Shown here: one piece after another, positions 6,572 through 14,160 of the stretch
Layout: every line of letters starts with the position of its first letter
Numbering within the stretch: the stretch's first letter is position 1
Assembly (NCBI GenBank): GCA_937974295.1
Contig: CALBWN010000017.1
Span: 1 to 24,540, forward strand
DNA from: an uncultured Candidatus Saccharibacteria bacterium
Lineage (GTDB): Bacteria; Patescibacteriota; Saccharimonadia; Saccharimonadales; Saccharimonadaceae
DNA length: 24,540 nucleotides
Direction of reading: 5' to 3'
The notes under the pieces: model-generated
The model's database searches: none
What the model was told of the DNA's origin: nothing
Seen by the model: the letters and a program-made list of their open reading frames with translations, nothing else
Position numbers and translations under genes: made by a program

Positions 6572-8173
6572 ATGAGTAAGCAACTAGCGCGGCAACAATC
6601 TGCCGCACGGGTCAAGAAGCCCACCTTTATTTTCGTTAATCGACTATCTCCTCTTGCCTGCAAAGTACGACGCCATTGGTTTCGCATCGTCATTGTGGTA
6701 GCGCCACTGGTGGCAATGGCGCTGTGCTGGTGGATTGGCAGCCAGCAAAGTGTATGGTTTGATGAGGCATATTCGGTGTGGCTCGCCAAGCAGCCAATCA
6801 GTGAGCTCATCCGCCTCACTAGTATCGATACGCACCCACCGCTCTACTATCTCATCCTCAAGCTCTGGGCCAGTGTGTGGGGCTATAGCGAGGCAGCCCT
6901 GCGCGCCTTCAGCATCCTCTGCTATGGCGGCGCGATGATTATTATGGGGTGTTTCGTACGGCGCTGGTTTGGTAAGCGCGCCGCGGGGTATACACTCCTT
7001 ACACTGATTGGCACACCGCTGCTGATGCGCTACGGCTTTGAGATACGGATGTATGCTTTGGGGTCGTTGATTGGTGTAAGTGCAACCGCCGTACTGGCAC
7101 GCGCTTGGCACGATGATCGCTGGCGCGACTGGATGCTCTATGCGGTGCTTGTCGCCTTCGGCATGGGGACGCTGTATTATAGCGCCCTACTCTGGCTAGC
7201 TCAGCTGCTCTGGCTGATGGTTATGACCTACCGCCGCCAAGGCTTACAACAGTGGTGGAAGTTGCCGTGGCTCTGGGCATATGTCGTGAGCTTTATGCTG
7301 TTCTTACCGTGGCTACCGACCTTCTTGGGGCAGATTGGCAATGGTGCCTTAGCCGAGATTGGCCAACCGATGAATCTGCAGAATTTGCTTGGCATCGCAT
7401 CCTTCAACATGATTTATAAGCCATCTTGGTTGCTAGGCGTTGTGTCGTCGCAACTTGTCCTGATTATTATCTGTGCCGTTGCGTGGGCGTGGCCTCGTGC
7501 CATGCGTTCGTTGCCGCATCCCGAGCTTGCTTGGCTATTGCTTGCTCATATGGGCGTGCCTGTTGCGGCACTAGTCGTCGTGTCGCTATCCGCCCCAATG
7601 TATGTCGAGCGCTATCTTGCTCATGTGGTAATTAGTGGTATCACTATTGCAAGTGTTGTCCTCTATACAGCTTGCGTAGCCCTGCATCGTTCGCCGCTGC
7701 GCTGGCACAAGGTTGTGTCAACCGCTCTCTTGGTACTTCTGCCAGTGGTTATGGTTTATGGTATGGTGCAGTTATCATTGCAGGGTAACTTCAACTTCCA
7801 GCGCGATGAGCGACCCAATGTCAAGCAAATTGCCACCCAGCTCGGCACCTGCCGCGATGGGAGTGTCGTCCTTGCGGCCGACCCGTACATCGCCATAGAG
7901 ATAAGCTATTATCTCGAGCAAGCGCAGTCACATTGCCCCATCTACATGGCCTATGTGGGTGGCCCGCTGATGGGCGGCTACGCACCACTCGAAGGGAGCA
8001 CCACCTACCGCAAGGTAGCCGACACTACTCAGCCCTTTACCGATGCCAAAAAAATCAACGTTCTCTACTATAGCAGCTCGACCGCAACCACCACCCCAAC
8101 ACTACCCAGCGCCTACACCCTGCGCTCCGTCACCGGCGACCCACTGGTGCTGATGCAGTTTGCCCGCGACTAA
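6572..8173 (+). CDS. GT-C family membrane glycosyltransferase (GT39/ArnT-like)
   Basis: The 533-residue protein has a short basic N-terminus and then roughly ten membrane helices. The first extracytoplasmic loop has the acidic pair in VWFDEAYSVW (D64, E65), the mark of polyprenyl-phosphate-dependent GT-C enzymes. The second has SIDTHPPLYYLILK (D86-H88), the matching conserved loop of the PMT/ArnT/'glycosyltransferase family 39' group. A soluble C-terminal part of about 130 residues (from the NFNFQRDERPNVKQ region) lies outside the membrane and has a domain with two Cys (GTCRDGS and SHCPIY). Such enzymes move a sugar from a lipid-phosphate carrier to a lipid, glycan or protein on the outer face. 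Donor and acceptor are unknown. Confidence 0.85.
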   Translation: MSKQLARQQSAARVKKPTFIFVNRLSPLACKVRRHWFRIVIVVAPLVAMALCWWIGSQQSVWFDEAYSVWLAKQPISELIRLTSIDTHPPLYYLILKLWASVWGYSEAALRAFSILCYGGAMIIMGCFVRRWFGKRAAGYTLLTLIGTPLLMRYGFEIRMYALGSLIGVSATAVLARAWHDDRWRDWMLYAVLVAFGMGTLYYSALLWLAQLLWLMVMTYRRQGLQQWWKLPWLWAYVVSFMLFLPWLPTFLGQIGNGALAEIGQPMNLQNLLGIASFNMIYKPSWLLGVVSSQLVLIIICAVAWAWPRAMRSLPHPELAWLLLAHMGVPVAALVVVSLSAPMYVERYLAHVVISGITIASVVLYTACVALHRSPLRWHKVVSTALLVLLPVVMVYGMVQLSLQGNFNFQRDERPNVKQIATQLGTCRDGSVVLAADPYIAIEISYYLEQAQSHCPIYMAYVGGPLMGGYAPLEGSTTYRKVADTTQPFTDAKKINVLYYSSSTATTTPTLPSAYTLRSVTGDPLVLMQFARD

Positions 8174-8219
8174 TAATGCTGATCATTGCCATTTCTACAG
8201 TAGTAGATATCACCCATAA

Positions 8220-8248
8220 TTGCAGATTACCCCGCCATCATCTACACT
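8220..8248 (+). promoter_or_regulatory. Promoter of the HdeD-like gene
   Basis: TTGCAG (8220-8225), a 17-bp spacer and TACACT (8243-8248) form a standard promoter. Unlike most units in this window it leaves a leader of about 14 nt, containing the ribosome binding site AAGGAGG (8257-8263), 5 nt before the ATG at 8269. Confidence 0.6.
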
Positions 8249-8268
8249 AGAAAGACAAGGAGGCATAT

Positions 8269-8877
8269 ATGATCGAACAACTCAAAAGACAGATTATTGG
8301 TGCGTGGTGGGTGATTATCATCATTAGCCTGTCGTTGATTATCTTTGGTGGAGTGTCGCTTGCGATGCCGGCAATGACCCTCACTGTTTTAATGACAGTC
8401 CTTGCAATTTTGATCATCGTCTGGGGTCTATCACAGCTAGTGCGTGGCTTGCAGGTGGCAGACGGCCAAGCTAAGACATTTCTGGTAGTGGCAGGTGCGC
8501 TGCTTATTCTGCTTGGCATAGTAATGCTGGCTAACCCTCGGGTTAGTGTGGCAACGCTCAGCTTTGTCCTTGGCTGGGTGGTAATGCTGCGCAGCCTCGT
8601 CGACCTTGTGCTCAGCCGTATCTTCCCTGCTAAGAGCCGCACGCGAGCGCTCTGGCTCATGTCTGGCGTGATCGGTGTGGTCGTCAGCTTCGTCCTCTGG
8701 CTCTTCCCAGTGGGCAGCGCTCAGCTTTTCGTCCAAATCGTTGGTGGCTATGCGCTGGTTAATGGCATCATTCTCCTTGCCAACGCCATTGAGCTGCGCC
8801 GCACCGTGCGCCGTCGTATGCATGGGCATCGCACAGCCAACAAGCCAATCGACCGCGGTAAGGTGATCGACCTGTAG
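8269..8877 (+). CDS. HdeD/DUF308 family membrane protein
   Basis: The 202-residue protein has six membrane helices arranged as three pairs, ending in a basic cytoplasmic tail (ELRRTVRRRMHGHR). The pattern WWVIIIISLSLIIFGGVSLA, then ALLILLGIVMLANPRVSVAT, then MSGVIGVVVSFVLWLFPVGS is that of the HdeD/DUF308 repeat, in which each pair carries a short 'G-hydrophobic-P' turn. HdeD proteins are linked to acid and membrane stress in enterobacteria. The molecular role is not known, and I do not extend it to this organism. The strong AAGGAGG site 5 nt upstream fixes the start. It is monocistronic, with a promoter before it and a terminator after it. Confidence 0.85.
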   Translation: MIEQLKRQIIGAWWVIIIISLSLIIFGGVSLAMPAMTLTVLMTVLAILIIVWGLSQLVRGLQVADGQAKTFLVVAGALLILLGIVMLANPRVSVATLSFVLGWVVMLRSLVDLVLSRIFPAKSRTRALWLMSGVIGVVVSFVLWLFPVGSAQLFVQIVGGYALVNGIILLANAIELRRTVRRRMHGHRTANKPIDRGKVIDL

Positions 8878-8885
8878 CATAGATT

Positions 8886-8918
8886 GCAATATTTATCTAT
8901 CAAAATATGTTGCTTTTT
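8886..8918 (+). terminator. Intrinsic terminator after the HdeD-like gene
   Basis: GCAATAT (8886-8892) and ATGTTGC (8907-8913) form a 7-bp stem with one G-U pair and a 14-nt loop. Five T residues follow (8914-8918). It begins 8 nt after the stop codon. Confidence 0.6.
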
Positions 8919-9036
8919 GCCCTGCCGCACACACTCAGGGCTAGTATCTCAAAAGCACCGATCTCGCACCACTAGAGCTAACTACCGGTTACCACAACGA
9001 AATTCCATAAGGCAGCAAGGAAAATGCGGCTAGTAT

Positions 9037-9079
9037 AAAAAGGGCTAGGCTTGAGGCCGTACTACCTTAGCCTCACCCC
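9037..9079 (-). terminator. Possible terminator of the pilin gene
   Basis: Read on the minus strand, GGG and AGGCT pair with AGCCT and CCC across a small internal loop, and five T residues follow (A run at 9037-9041 on the plus strand). A competing TGAGGC/GCCTC stem lies inside. It is about 80 nt beyond the pilin stop. The rest of the 8919-9157 gap shows no gene. Confidence 0.4.
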
Positions 9080-9157
9080 ATTCATTGCTATCTTAGCTGG
9101 CAGAGTATACGGCTCGCGGAGAGTAACATCTGGGCTTAGATTTTTATGATGCTAATT

Positions 9158-9634
9158 TTACCTCTGCAACTCCGGCTCACACACTGCCGGTTGGGTTGGC
9201 TCAACGGCGCGGATCACATGGCAGTAGCGCAGCACACCATCGGTCGCTCGCGATTCATTCTCGCCAGATTGCGCCTGGTAGGCATCACATCCGCCCTCTT
9301 TGGGCTCACTCTCTGAACCCTTTATATGATAGACAAACCCCCGGGTGGTGCGCGTCGTTGCCTCTATACAGTAGGTTGCCGACGCGACGTACTTAAGCGT
9401 CGCCGTAATATTCTCACTCTTGTGATAATCAGCTGGTAGCGATGTCGGATAACCGTTATAAAATGTCCGGTAGGCTGTCATCGCCGCGGCAGCAGCCCGC
9501 AGATCGCTCACGAGCTCCGTCTGGGCTGCACGCTGACGCCACGCACCATACCCCACGATTGACGCCGACACCAAGATCGCTAGTATCGCCACCACTGTCA
9601 AAATCTCAACCAGCGTAAACCCTCGCTTATTCAT
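9158..9634 (-). CDS. Type IV pilin-like protein (class III signal, prepilin N-terminus)
   Basis: The 158-residue protein begins MNKRGFTLVEILTVVAILA. This is a very short leader with the prepilin peptidase site G5|F6, the conserved Glu at +5, and the hydrophobic assembly helix (residues 6-28). The globular part has four Cys (TYC, GGC, RYC, AVC), which could form two disulfides, as in many major pilins. It would be processed by a prepilin peptidase and polymerised into a type IV pilus or pseudopilus. In Saccharibacteria type IV pili serve twitching and host contact (known for cultured TM7). No other pilus gene is in this window, so this copy stands alone. The start lies 6 nt after an extended -10 box. 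Confidence 0.87.
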   Translation of the reverse strand: MNKRGFTLVEILTVVAILAILVSASIVGYGAWRQRAAQTELVSDLRAAAAAMTAYRTFYNGYPTSLPADYHKSENITATLKYVASATYCIEATTRTTRGFVYHIKGSESEPKEGGCDAYQAQSGENESRATDGVLRYCHVIRAVEPTQPAVCEPELQR

Positions 9635-9640
9635 GCCTTC

Positions 9641-9649
9641 ATGATAGCA
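9641..9649 (-). promoter_or_regulatory. Extended -10 box for the pilin gene
   Basis: TGCTATCAT on the minus strand (TGn TATCAT) ends 6 nt before the ATG at 9634. The GAAGG just before the ATG lies too close to act as a normal ribosome binding site, so a leaderless start fits better. Confidence 0.5.
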
Positions 9650-9749
9650 TAAGCGTTATAGAGTGTACAGAGAGTACTGCTCGTATTTTGTAGATACACA
9701 CGAAGCGTTCTTCATATTATGGCGCACTCGCTGCCTGCTTTGGATTACT

Positions 9750-10358
9750 CTACACCAAGTAGCTGATAATCTCATCTGCCACCGCAATAGCCGATGGATA
9801 GGTGCTCGTGTCAATCGGGCCACTGGGCGTTAGATCGTGACTGGCCAGAACCGCTGGGAACTGCTGCATGCTATCCATGTCATCCTCGCCATCGCGCATA
9901 AATTCTTCGAAGCTCTGAATCACCGCTGCATCACGTCCAGCACGCCGCCTCGCCTCGGCCACGCCCTTAAAGCGCTCATAGCGGAGTTCATCTGGCGCTG
10001 TGAGCACCACCGTCCGGTAGCGATCGCCCAGCCGCTCCTTAAGGCGGCAAGCACTGCGGTAGTCACGCAGGCCATCGAGCACCACCAGCTTCACACCAGG
10101 CCGCTCAAGTAGCTCCAGTGCCCGGTCGGCCAGTAAGCTCGGTGCAGACTCCGTCATGATCTGCAGGACGCGCAAATAATCGCTCCGCTTGCGCAGCGTG
10201 ATGTGATGGCTGGCGGCATATTCGCGCAAGACATCGCTTGGACGAAACAAAACAACCCCGGCACCCAGCCGCGGCATTAGCTCACGAATTGTTGATGATT
10301 TGCCGGCGAGTTCTCGCCCAGTAATATTCACAATTTGGATGGTTCGAGTAGATCTCAT
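9750..10358 (-). CDS. P-loop nucleotide/CoA kinase-like protein (AAA_18/dephospho-CoA kinase-like)
   Basis: The 202-residue protein has a Walker A motif GRELAGKSS (residues 14-22). A kinase-type middle has the strand LVVLDGLRDYRSACRLKERL and the adenine/substrate region TVVLTAPDELRYERF. The LID-like stretch VAEARRRAGRD then leads to an acidic FEEFMRDGEDDM. This is the order seen in small P-loop kinases related to dephospho-CoA kinase and archaeal AAA_18 proteins. The exact substrate is not clear. Automated reading would extend it upstream to 10409, but the -10 box TACAAT lies 7 nt before the ATG at 10356-10358, so I take that ATG. The unit is monocistronic. Confidence 0.75.
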   Translation of the reverse strand: MRSTRTIQIVNITGRELAGKSSTIRELMPRLGAGVVLFRPSDVLREYAASHHITLRKRSDYLRVLQIMTESAPSLLADRALELLERPGVKLVVLDGLRDYRSACRLKERLGDRYRTVVLTAPDELRYERFKGVAEARRRAGRDAAVIQSFEEFMRDGEDDMDSMQQFPAVLASHDLTPSGPIDTSTYPSAIAVADEIISYLV

Positions 10359-10365
10359 ACCCTCT

Positions 10366-10374
10366 ATTGTAGCA
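10366..10374 (-). promoter_or_regulatory. Extended -10 box for the P-loop kinase gene
   Basis: TGCTACAAT on the minus strand (TGn TACAAT) ends 7 nt before the ATG at 10358. This predicts a leaderless mRNA and excludes the longer reading from 10409. Confidence 0.6.
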
Positions 10375-10566
10375 TGGCATCTGCGGCAGAAATACCTCAA
10401 AAACAGCAAATTTATGGTATTTGTTCTATTTTTGGCTCATAACCTCTGGTATACTCTCATCTCTGCCCGTAGCTTTATTTAATGAAGTATAATGATTCAT
10501 CGCTATAATCAGCGCGGCCCTCTTACGCTCAGCGGGTGAACTTTCTAGAAAAACATTCATTTTATG

Positions 10567-10612
10567 CAGCCAAGCCGGCAACAGGAAGCAGGCGAAGTGA
10601 ACCGCTTGGCTG
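10567..10612. repeat. Perfect 9-bp inverted repeat, candidate RNA hairpin
   Basis: CAGCCAAGC (10567-10575) and GCTTGGCTG (10604-10612) are perfect complements enclosing 28 nt that contain purine-rich CAGGAAGCAGG. The stem can extend by G-U pairs outward and by two G-C pairs inward past a bulge. It lies about 60 nt downstream of a TATAAT box (10504-10509) on the plus strand. Confidence 0.55.
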
Positions 10613-10771
10613 TGAAAGTACAGGCAAGCAGGTATCTGCAACGAAATATATTATTTGTATTTTTGTCTATAATATTACATATTATATTCTATTACCCCTG
10701 TTTTTGGGCACATTATGCAATATTGCACATATTTTTGCCATTTTCCTCTTCCCTTTTTGCGACCTCTGTTG

Positions 10772-10777
10772 TATAGT
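10772..10777 (+). promoter_or_regulatory. -10 box for the frameshifted membrane-anchored gene
   Basis: TATAGT ends 9 nt before the ATG at 10787. No consensus -35 is visible. Confidence 0.4.
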
Positions 10778-10786
10778 GAATGGACT

Positions 10787-11137
10787 ATGCATACACAACA
10801 GAGACCAGACAGGGGTCGAAAAGCCCCAAATTCTTCACCAACACCCAAATATGGTGATGGCAAGTACCGTCCCTTGATAGAGGATCCTAGACCACAAGAT
10901 CCTGAAACTAAGGGTGTTTCGCGGCGAGTTGTCATTGGTGCAGCAGCTCTTGTATTTGGTGCTGTAGCCGGCCTTGCAGCAATGCAGCCAAAAGATAACC
11001 ACGATCAGCACTCTTCTGCCGCTGAGCATCAACCCACCCCCGAAGAGCAAGCCGCCCAGGTAGTCGATGCCTCAGCCAGCGCAAAGCCTACGAAGCAGGC
11101 GAGGTTACTCGGGAGCCCCAGCCACCGGTTGAGCTAA
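10787..11137 (+). CDS. N-terminal part of a single-pass membrane-anchored protein (frameshifted)
   Basis: The first ~45 residues are hydrophilic and Pro/Arg-rich (QQRPDRGRKAPNSSPTPKYG). They are followed by SRRVVIGAAALVFGAVAGLA, a membrane anchor preceded by twin arginines. After it comes an Ala/Gln/Glu-rich stalk (EHQPTPEEQAAQVVDASASA). Near 11081-11085 the coding quality passes to the frame one base back, and this frame then runs into a short nonsense tail (LLGSPSHRLS) and stops. The intact protein would have about 215 residues, with a short cytoplasmic end and an outer domain. The twin arginine resembles a Tat signal, but the N-terminal region is long for one. I do not recognise the family. 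Confidence 0.55.
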   Translation: MHTQQRPDRGRKAPNSSPTPKYGDGKYRPLIEDPRPQDPETKGVSRRVVIGAAALVFGAVAGLAAMQPKDNHDQHSSAAEHQPTPEEQAAQVVDASASAKPTKQARLLGSPSHRLS

Positions 11138-11433
11138 GCAATATCACCACACGACTGGTTGAGGCTGGCGACAGCATCGGCACTGTGGTAGACCGGCACA
11201 TCGCTGCACTTACCGAAGCAGAGACATTCCATACCAAGCCCGAGCAAGATGGCGTGACTAATGCTGCATCGGCCCGCGTTGCGGAGCTCTGCCTGACCGA
11301 TGGCGACACCCACGACGAGCTACAGCCTGGAGACGTCGTGACACTCGCGCAATACCAGGGTTTTGTTATACCACTGACAGTCGACCCACACGAGCCAAGC
11401 TCCGGCGTGCCACAGCACACTCTCGAGCCATAA
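11083..11433 (+). pseudogene. Out-of-frame C-terminal part of the membrane-anchored protein
   Basis: In the frame one base back from 10787-11137, an open stretch runs from about 11083 to the stop at 11431-11433. It reads like real protein (AYEAGEVTREPQPPVELSN, then TTRLVEAGDSIGTVVDRHIA, LQPGDVVTLAQYQGFVIPL). No start codon with a ribosome binding site or -10 box precedes it. Restoring one base in the AAA at 11083-11085 would join it to the N-terminal part. The region around 'DELQPGDVVTLAQ' resembles the loop of LysM-type or other extracellular beta domains, but the match is too weak to name. Confidence 0.5.
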
Positions 11434-11514
11434 CTATTTGCGCGCTACAGCAGACCAGGCCAGCCTGGCTGGTTTTGCTATAAGCAAGGTGGGCTCGCTC
11501 TTTAGCATCATAAG

Positions 11515-11523
11515 TGGTATAAT
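11515..11523 (+). promoter_or_regulatory. Extended -10 box for the speD operon
   Basis: TGGTATAAT is a consensus extended -10. The in-frame ATG at 11534 begins 10 nt later, so the leader would be only about 3-4 nt. An out-of-frame ATG occurs at 11529. Readings of speD that start at 11438 lie upstream of this box. Confidence 0.65.
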
Positions 11524-11533
11524 AGCGCATGCG

Positions 11534-11881
11534 ATGCAAATGGAGCAGGTACAAGCACTGATTTTTACGATTCGCGAGGCGGATGCCACGCGGCTCAATG
11601 ATCTCGCATATGCCGAGAAAACAGTGCGCATGCTTGCCAAGGTAGCTGGCCTGCACGCACTGGAGTCTGTCTCGCATCAGTTCTCACCGCAGGGCGTGAG
11701 TGTGTCGTTGCTGCTCGAGGAGTCGCACGCCACCATCCACACCTGGCCCGAGAGCCGCGGAGCATACCTCAGTATTGCCACGTGCCGACCACTGAGCGAG
11801 GATACAATCGAGACTCTTCGCCAAGCCATTGCAGACGCATTTTATACCAATACTATAACGATCGAAAGCGCTACCTTATGA
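11534..11881 (+). CDS. speD: S-adenosylmethionine decarboxylase proenzyme (short, SpeD class 1B type)
   Basis: This pyruvoyl enzyme makes decarboxylated SAM, the aminopropyl donor for polyamines. The 115-residue protein has the self-cleavage site LEES|HATIHTWPE: cleavage before S64 would give the pyruvoyl group. H69 and C84 (SIATC) correspond to the processing and catalytic His and Cys of the Thermotoga/Bacillus-type family. All key residues are present. Its stop overlaps the start of the DUF4178-like gene by 4 nt (ATGA), and the aminopropyltransferase gene follows, so the three are one operon. The start is taken as the first in-frame ATG after the -10 box (MQMEQV). Confidence 0.92.
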   Translation: MQMEQVQALIFTIREADATRLNDLAYAEKTVRMLAKVAGLHALESVSHQFSPQGVSVSLLLEESHATIHTWPESRGAYLSIATCRPLSEDTIETLRQAIADAFYTNTITIESATL

Positions 11882-12582
11882 CCAAACGCACCAAAGCTCG
11901 CCTCAAAATCAACGACGTCCTGCGCGGCAAACGAACCAACTTCCGTGCGGTGGGTTGCTTACTGTTTAAAGAAGACAACCCCGAGACCAAGCAAGCTTCC
12001 TACTGGGAAGAGTGGGAGCTAACGGGCCTCGAAAATTACGATAGCTGGGTGGAGTACGACCACGATAGCAAGGTTGTGTCGCTCTACGAGCCGGTGCGGT
12101 TTGCCCAGCGGCTTGAGCCAGAGCACCTGGCGGCGGGTAATGAGTTTACCATCACGCTGGAGGATGGCACCACGCAGACCATCACCGTTGCCGAGGCCGG
12201 CGAGGGCACCATTATGGCCATCCGCGGCAAGAACGCCTACCAAGTCTTCGAGGGTGAGCCAATGGCCTACGCCAGCCTGCACTACACCGACGCCGAAACC
12301 GGCGCCACCACCACCTACACGGTCGAAAAATACAACCGGCGCGAGTACGATGTCTACCGCAAAACACCCCTGTCCGATGCGCAACAAAAGGAACTATTTG
12401 GCCGGCTGATTCGCCCGCGCAACTGGCCGCTGTTTTGGCGCTGGGTGATGATCATCAGCTTTGTTGGGGCGCTGCTCTTTGCCATTTACGACGAGTTCTT
12501 TGGCCACGATGATTCGCACGGCAGCGGCACCTACCACGGGCGCAGCGTCTATGGCGGCGGCAGTGGCGGTGTGGGCAAGTAA
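11878..12582 (+). CDS. DUF4178-like protein with a C-terminal membrane helix
   Basis: The 234-residue protein begins with a basic segment, then a beta-rich domain. In it, CLLFKEDNPETKQASYWEEW, a Trp-rich middle and SWVEYDHDSKVVSLYEPVRF match the style of DUF4178 (W-E-W and W-E-aromatic repeats). A second beta region (ITLEDGTTQTITVAEAGEG) looks like a related repeat. A single membrane helix (FWRWVMIISFVGALLFAIY, about residues 188-206) leads to a short Gly/Ser/His-rich tail (YHGRSVYGGGSGGVGK), a style seen in other proteins of this type. It sits between speD and the aminopropyltransferase, overlapping speD by 4 nt, so it probably acts with them at the membrane. Function unknown. The DUF assignment is from memory of the family pattern. 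Confidence 0.7.
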   Translation: MTKRTKARLKINDVLRGKRTNFRAVGCLLFKEDNPETKQASYWEEWELTGLENYDSWVEYDHDSKVVSLYEPVRFAQRLEPEHLAAGNEFTITLEDGTTQTITVAEAGEGTIMAIRGKNAYQVFEGEPMAYASLHYTDAETGATTTYTVEKYNRREYDVYRKTPLSDAQQKELFGRLIRPRNWPLFWRWVMIISFVGALLFAIYDEFFGHDDSHGSGTYHGRSVYGGGSGGVGK

Positions 12583-12609
12583 CCTGGGCGCGAAAGGCAT
12601 ACAGATACC

Positions 12610-14160
12610 ATGGCACATACGCGCGTTACGCCACCGGGCACCAAGCGCATCACCAGCAAGGAAAATATCGCGCTGTTTGCGGCGGCGCTGCTGGTGGCAA
12701 TTGGCGGGCTTATCTACGAGCTCATCCTGGGTACGGCTGCCTCGTACCTGGTGGGCGATTCAATCCTGAGCTTTAGCCTGGCAACTGGTATTACCCTCTT
12801 TGGCATGGGGGTGGGGTCGCTGCTGGTGCGGCATATTCGCTGGCACCCGGCCACCAGTTTTGCCGTTAATGAAATCCTGCTGGGGCTGGTGGGTGGTAAT
12901 TCGGTGCTGCTGCTCTACAGCGCCTTTAGCTTAAGCAAGCTGCACTGGCCGGTGTTTGCGCTGATTAGCCTGGTGATTGGTGTGCTGATCGGCCTAGAGA
13001 TCCCACTGCTGGTGAAGATGTTTACCCGTTACGGCCGGCCCTCTTCGGTGGAGCTGCTCAGCAAAGTGCTGGCGATCGACTACTTTGGCGCGCTGGTGGC
13101 CTCGCTGATCTTCCCACTCTTCTTGCTACCCAGCCTGGGCCTGATGCGCAGCACCTACTTGATCGCCACACTGAATATCGCCGTGGCGGTGCTGATTCTG
13201 CTGCAGCTGAAGACCTCGCGCAGGCTCCTAGCTGCCAGTGTGGTGGCGACTATCCTGCTGCTGGGGCTGTTCTTTGGCGCCAGCTGGCTGGAGCACCGCA
13301 TCGACACCAAGGCCTATAAAGACCCGGTGATCCTGTACCAGCAGTCGGCTTACCAAAAGATCGTCCTCACCAAGTACAAGCAGGATCTGCGGCTGTATCT
13401 GAGTAACAATCTGCAGTTTTCCAGCCTGGATGAAGCCCGCTACCACGAAACGCTGGCCGGCGCAGCAATGACAGCCGTAAAGCAGCCTAAGAACGTGCTG
13501 ATTATGGGTGGTGGCGATGGGCTGCTGGCGCGCGAAATCCTTAGGTACCCGAGTGTAGAGCACATTACCCTGGTGGATATCGACCCAGCGATGACGCAGC
13601 TGGCGCGCACGAACCCCCTGCTCGCCGAGCAAAACCAGCGCTCGCTTGCTAGCCCCAAAGTGCGCGTCGTCAACGAGGACGCGTTTTTATTTGCCTTCAA
13701 GACGCACCAAACCTACGACGCCATTCTGATCGACCTGGTCGACCCATCGAACGACCGCCTGGCCAAGCTCTACTCGCAGCAATTCTACCGCCAGGCCGCG
13801 CGCATCCTCAGCCCCACTGGCGTGATGATCACCCAAGCGACGTCGTCGTACTTCTCGCCACACGCCTTCGCAATGGTGGCTAGCACCGTCGCATCCGCCC
13901 AGCCCCAGCGGCATATCACACCCTTTAGCATTAATGTGCCTTCCTTTGGCGAGTGGGGTTTTGTGCTCTCGACCAAGGATACAGCCAGCCTACTGAGCCA
14001 GCCGCTGCCGCCTGGGCTCAGCTACACCGATAGCAAACTGCTCGACTACGCCCTGCGCCAGCGCCCCGCTAGCCTACCCCCAGCAGGCATTTCTACCCTG
14101 CTAACGCCGCGGATCATCGATGTCTATAACCGTGATATGGCGCAGTGGCGGTATCAATAA
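12610..14160 (+). CDS. Membrane-embedded spermidine synthase-like aminopropyltransferase
   Basis: The 516-residue protein joins a membrane domain of about seven helices (residues 18-228) to a cytoplasmic spermidine synthase domain. The latter has LYLSNNLQFSSLDEARYHET (262-281), the glycine-rich nucleotide motif IMGGGDGLLAREIL (298-311), the acidic strand LVDIDPAM (321-328) and ILIDLVDPSND (372-382), where the catalytic Asp is expected. It should move an aminopropyl group from decarboxylated SAM made by SpeD to an amine. The membrane half suggests the acceptor or product is handled at the membrane. No ornithine or arginine decarboxylase or agmatinase is in the window, so the acceptor is unknown. 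Codon use is rich in CTG, unlike the CTC-rich neighbours, as in the preceding DUF4178-like gene. Confidence 0.88.
   Translation: MAHTRVTPPGTKRITSKENIALFAAALLVAIGGLIYELILGTAASYLVGDSILSFSLATGITLFGMGVGSLLVRHIRWHPATSFAVNEILLGLVGGNSVLLLYSAFSLSKLHWPVFALISLVIGVLIGLEIPLLVKMFTRYGRPSSVELLSKVLAIDYFGALVASLIFPLFLLPSLGLMRSTYLIATLNIAVAVLILLQLKTSRRLLAASVVATILLLGLFFGASWLEHRIDTKAYKDPVILYQQSAYQKIVLTKYKQDLRLYLSNNLQFSSLDEARYHETLAGAAMTAVKQPKNVLIMGGGDGLLAREILRYPSVEHITLVDIDPAMTQLARTNPLLAEQNQRSLASPKVRVVNEDAFLFAFKTHQTYDAILIDLVDPSNDRLAKLYSQQFYRQAARILSPTGVMITQATSSYFSPHAFAMVASTVASAQPQRHITPFSINVPSFGEWGFVLSTKDTASLLSQPLPPGLSYTDSKLLDYALRQRPASLPPAGISTLLTPRIIDVYNRDMAQWRYQ

Larger units (their letters stand above)
10375..10786. 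other. Long intergenic gap with hairpins and unassigned -10 boxes
   Basis: I see no convincing gene here. Plus-strand -10-like boxes occur at 10450-10455 (TATACT), 10488-10493 and 10504-10509 (both TATAAT), none followed by a credible start codon. A perfect 9-bp inverted repeat lies at 10567-10612. From about 10640 the sequence turns strongly AT-rich with T tracts, and a 12-bp palindrome TGCAATATTGCA sits at 10716-10727. A short minus-strand frame of 44 codons (starting MNVFLESSPAERKRAA) lies near 10426-10560 but has no ribosome binding site or -10 box. The gap could encode a small structured RNA. Confidence 0.5.

Noticed and set aside
10528..10600. Resemblance to a small SRP RNA (GCGGGTGAAC and CAGGAAGCAG)
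   Set aside because: The spacing between the two blocks is far too long and the conserved GGAA tetraloop closed by C-G is missing.
10426..10641. Small minus-strand ORF in the 10.4-10.8 kb gap
   Set aside because: From MNVFLESSPAERKRAA it could pass as a small protein, but there is no ribosome binding site or -10 box before it; kept only as a note.
10536..10877. Plus-strand frames of 113 and 70 codons across the same gap
   Set aside because: Composition is driven by the AT-rich, T-tract DNA, and they overlap the start of the membrane-anchored gene in another frame.
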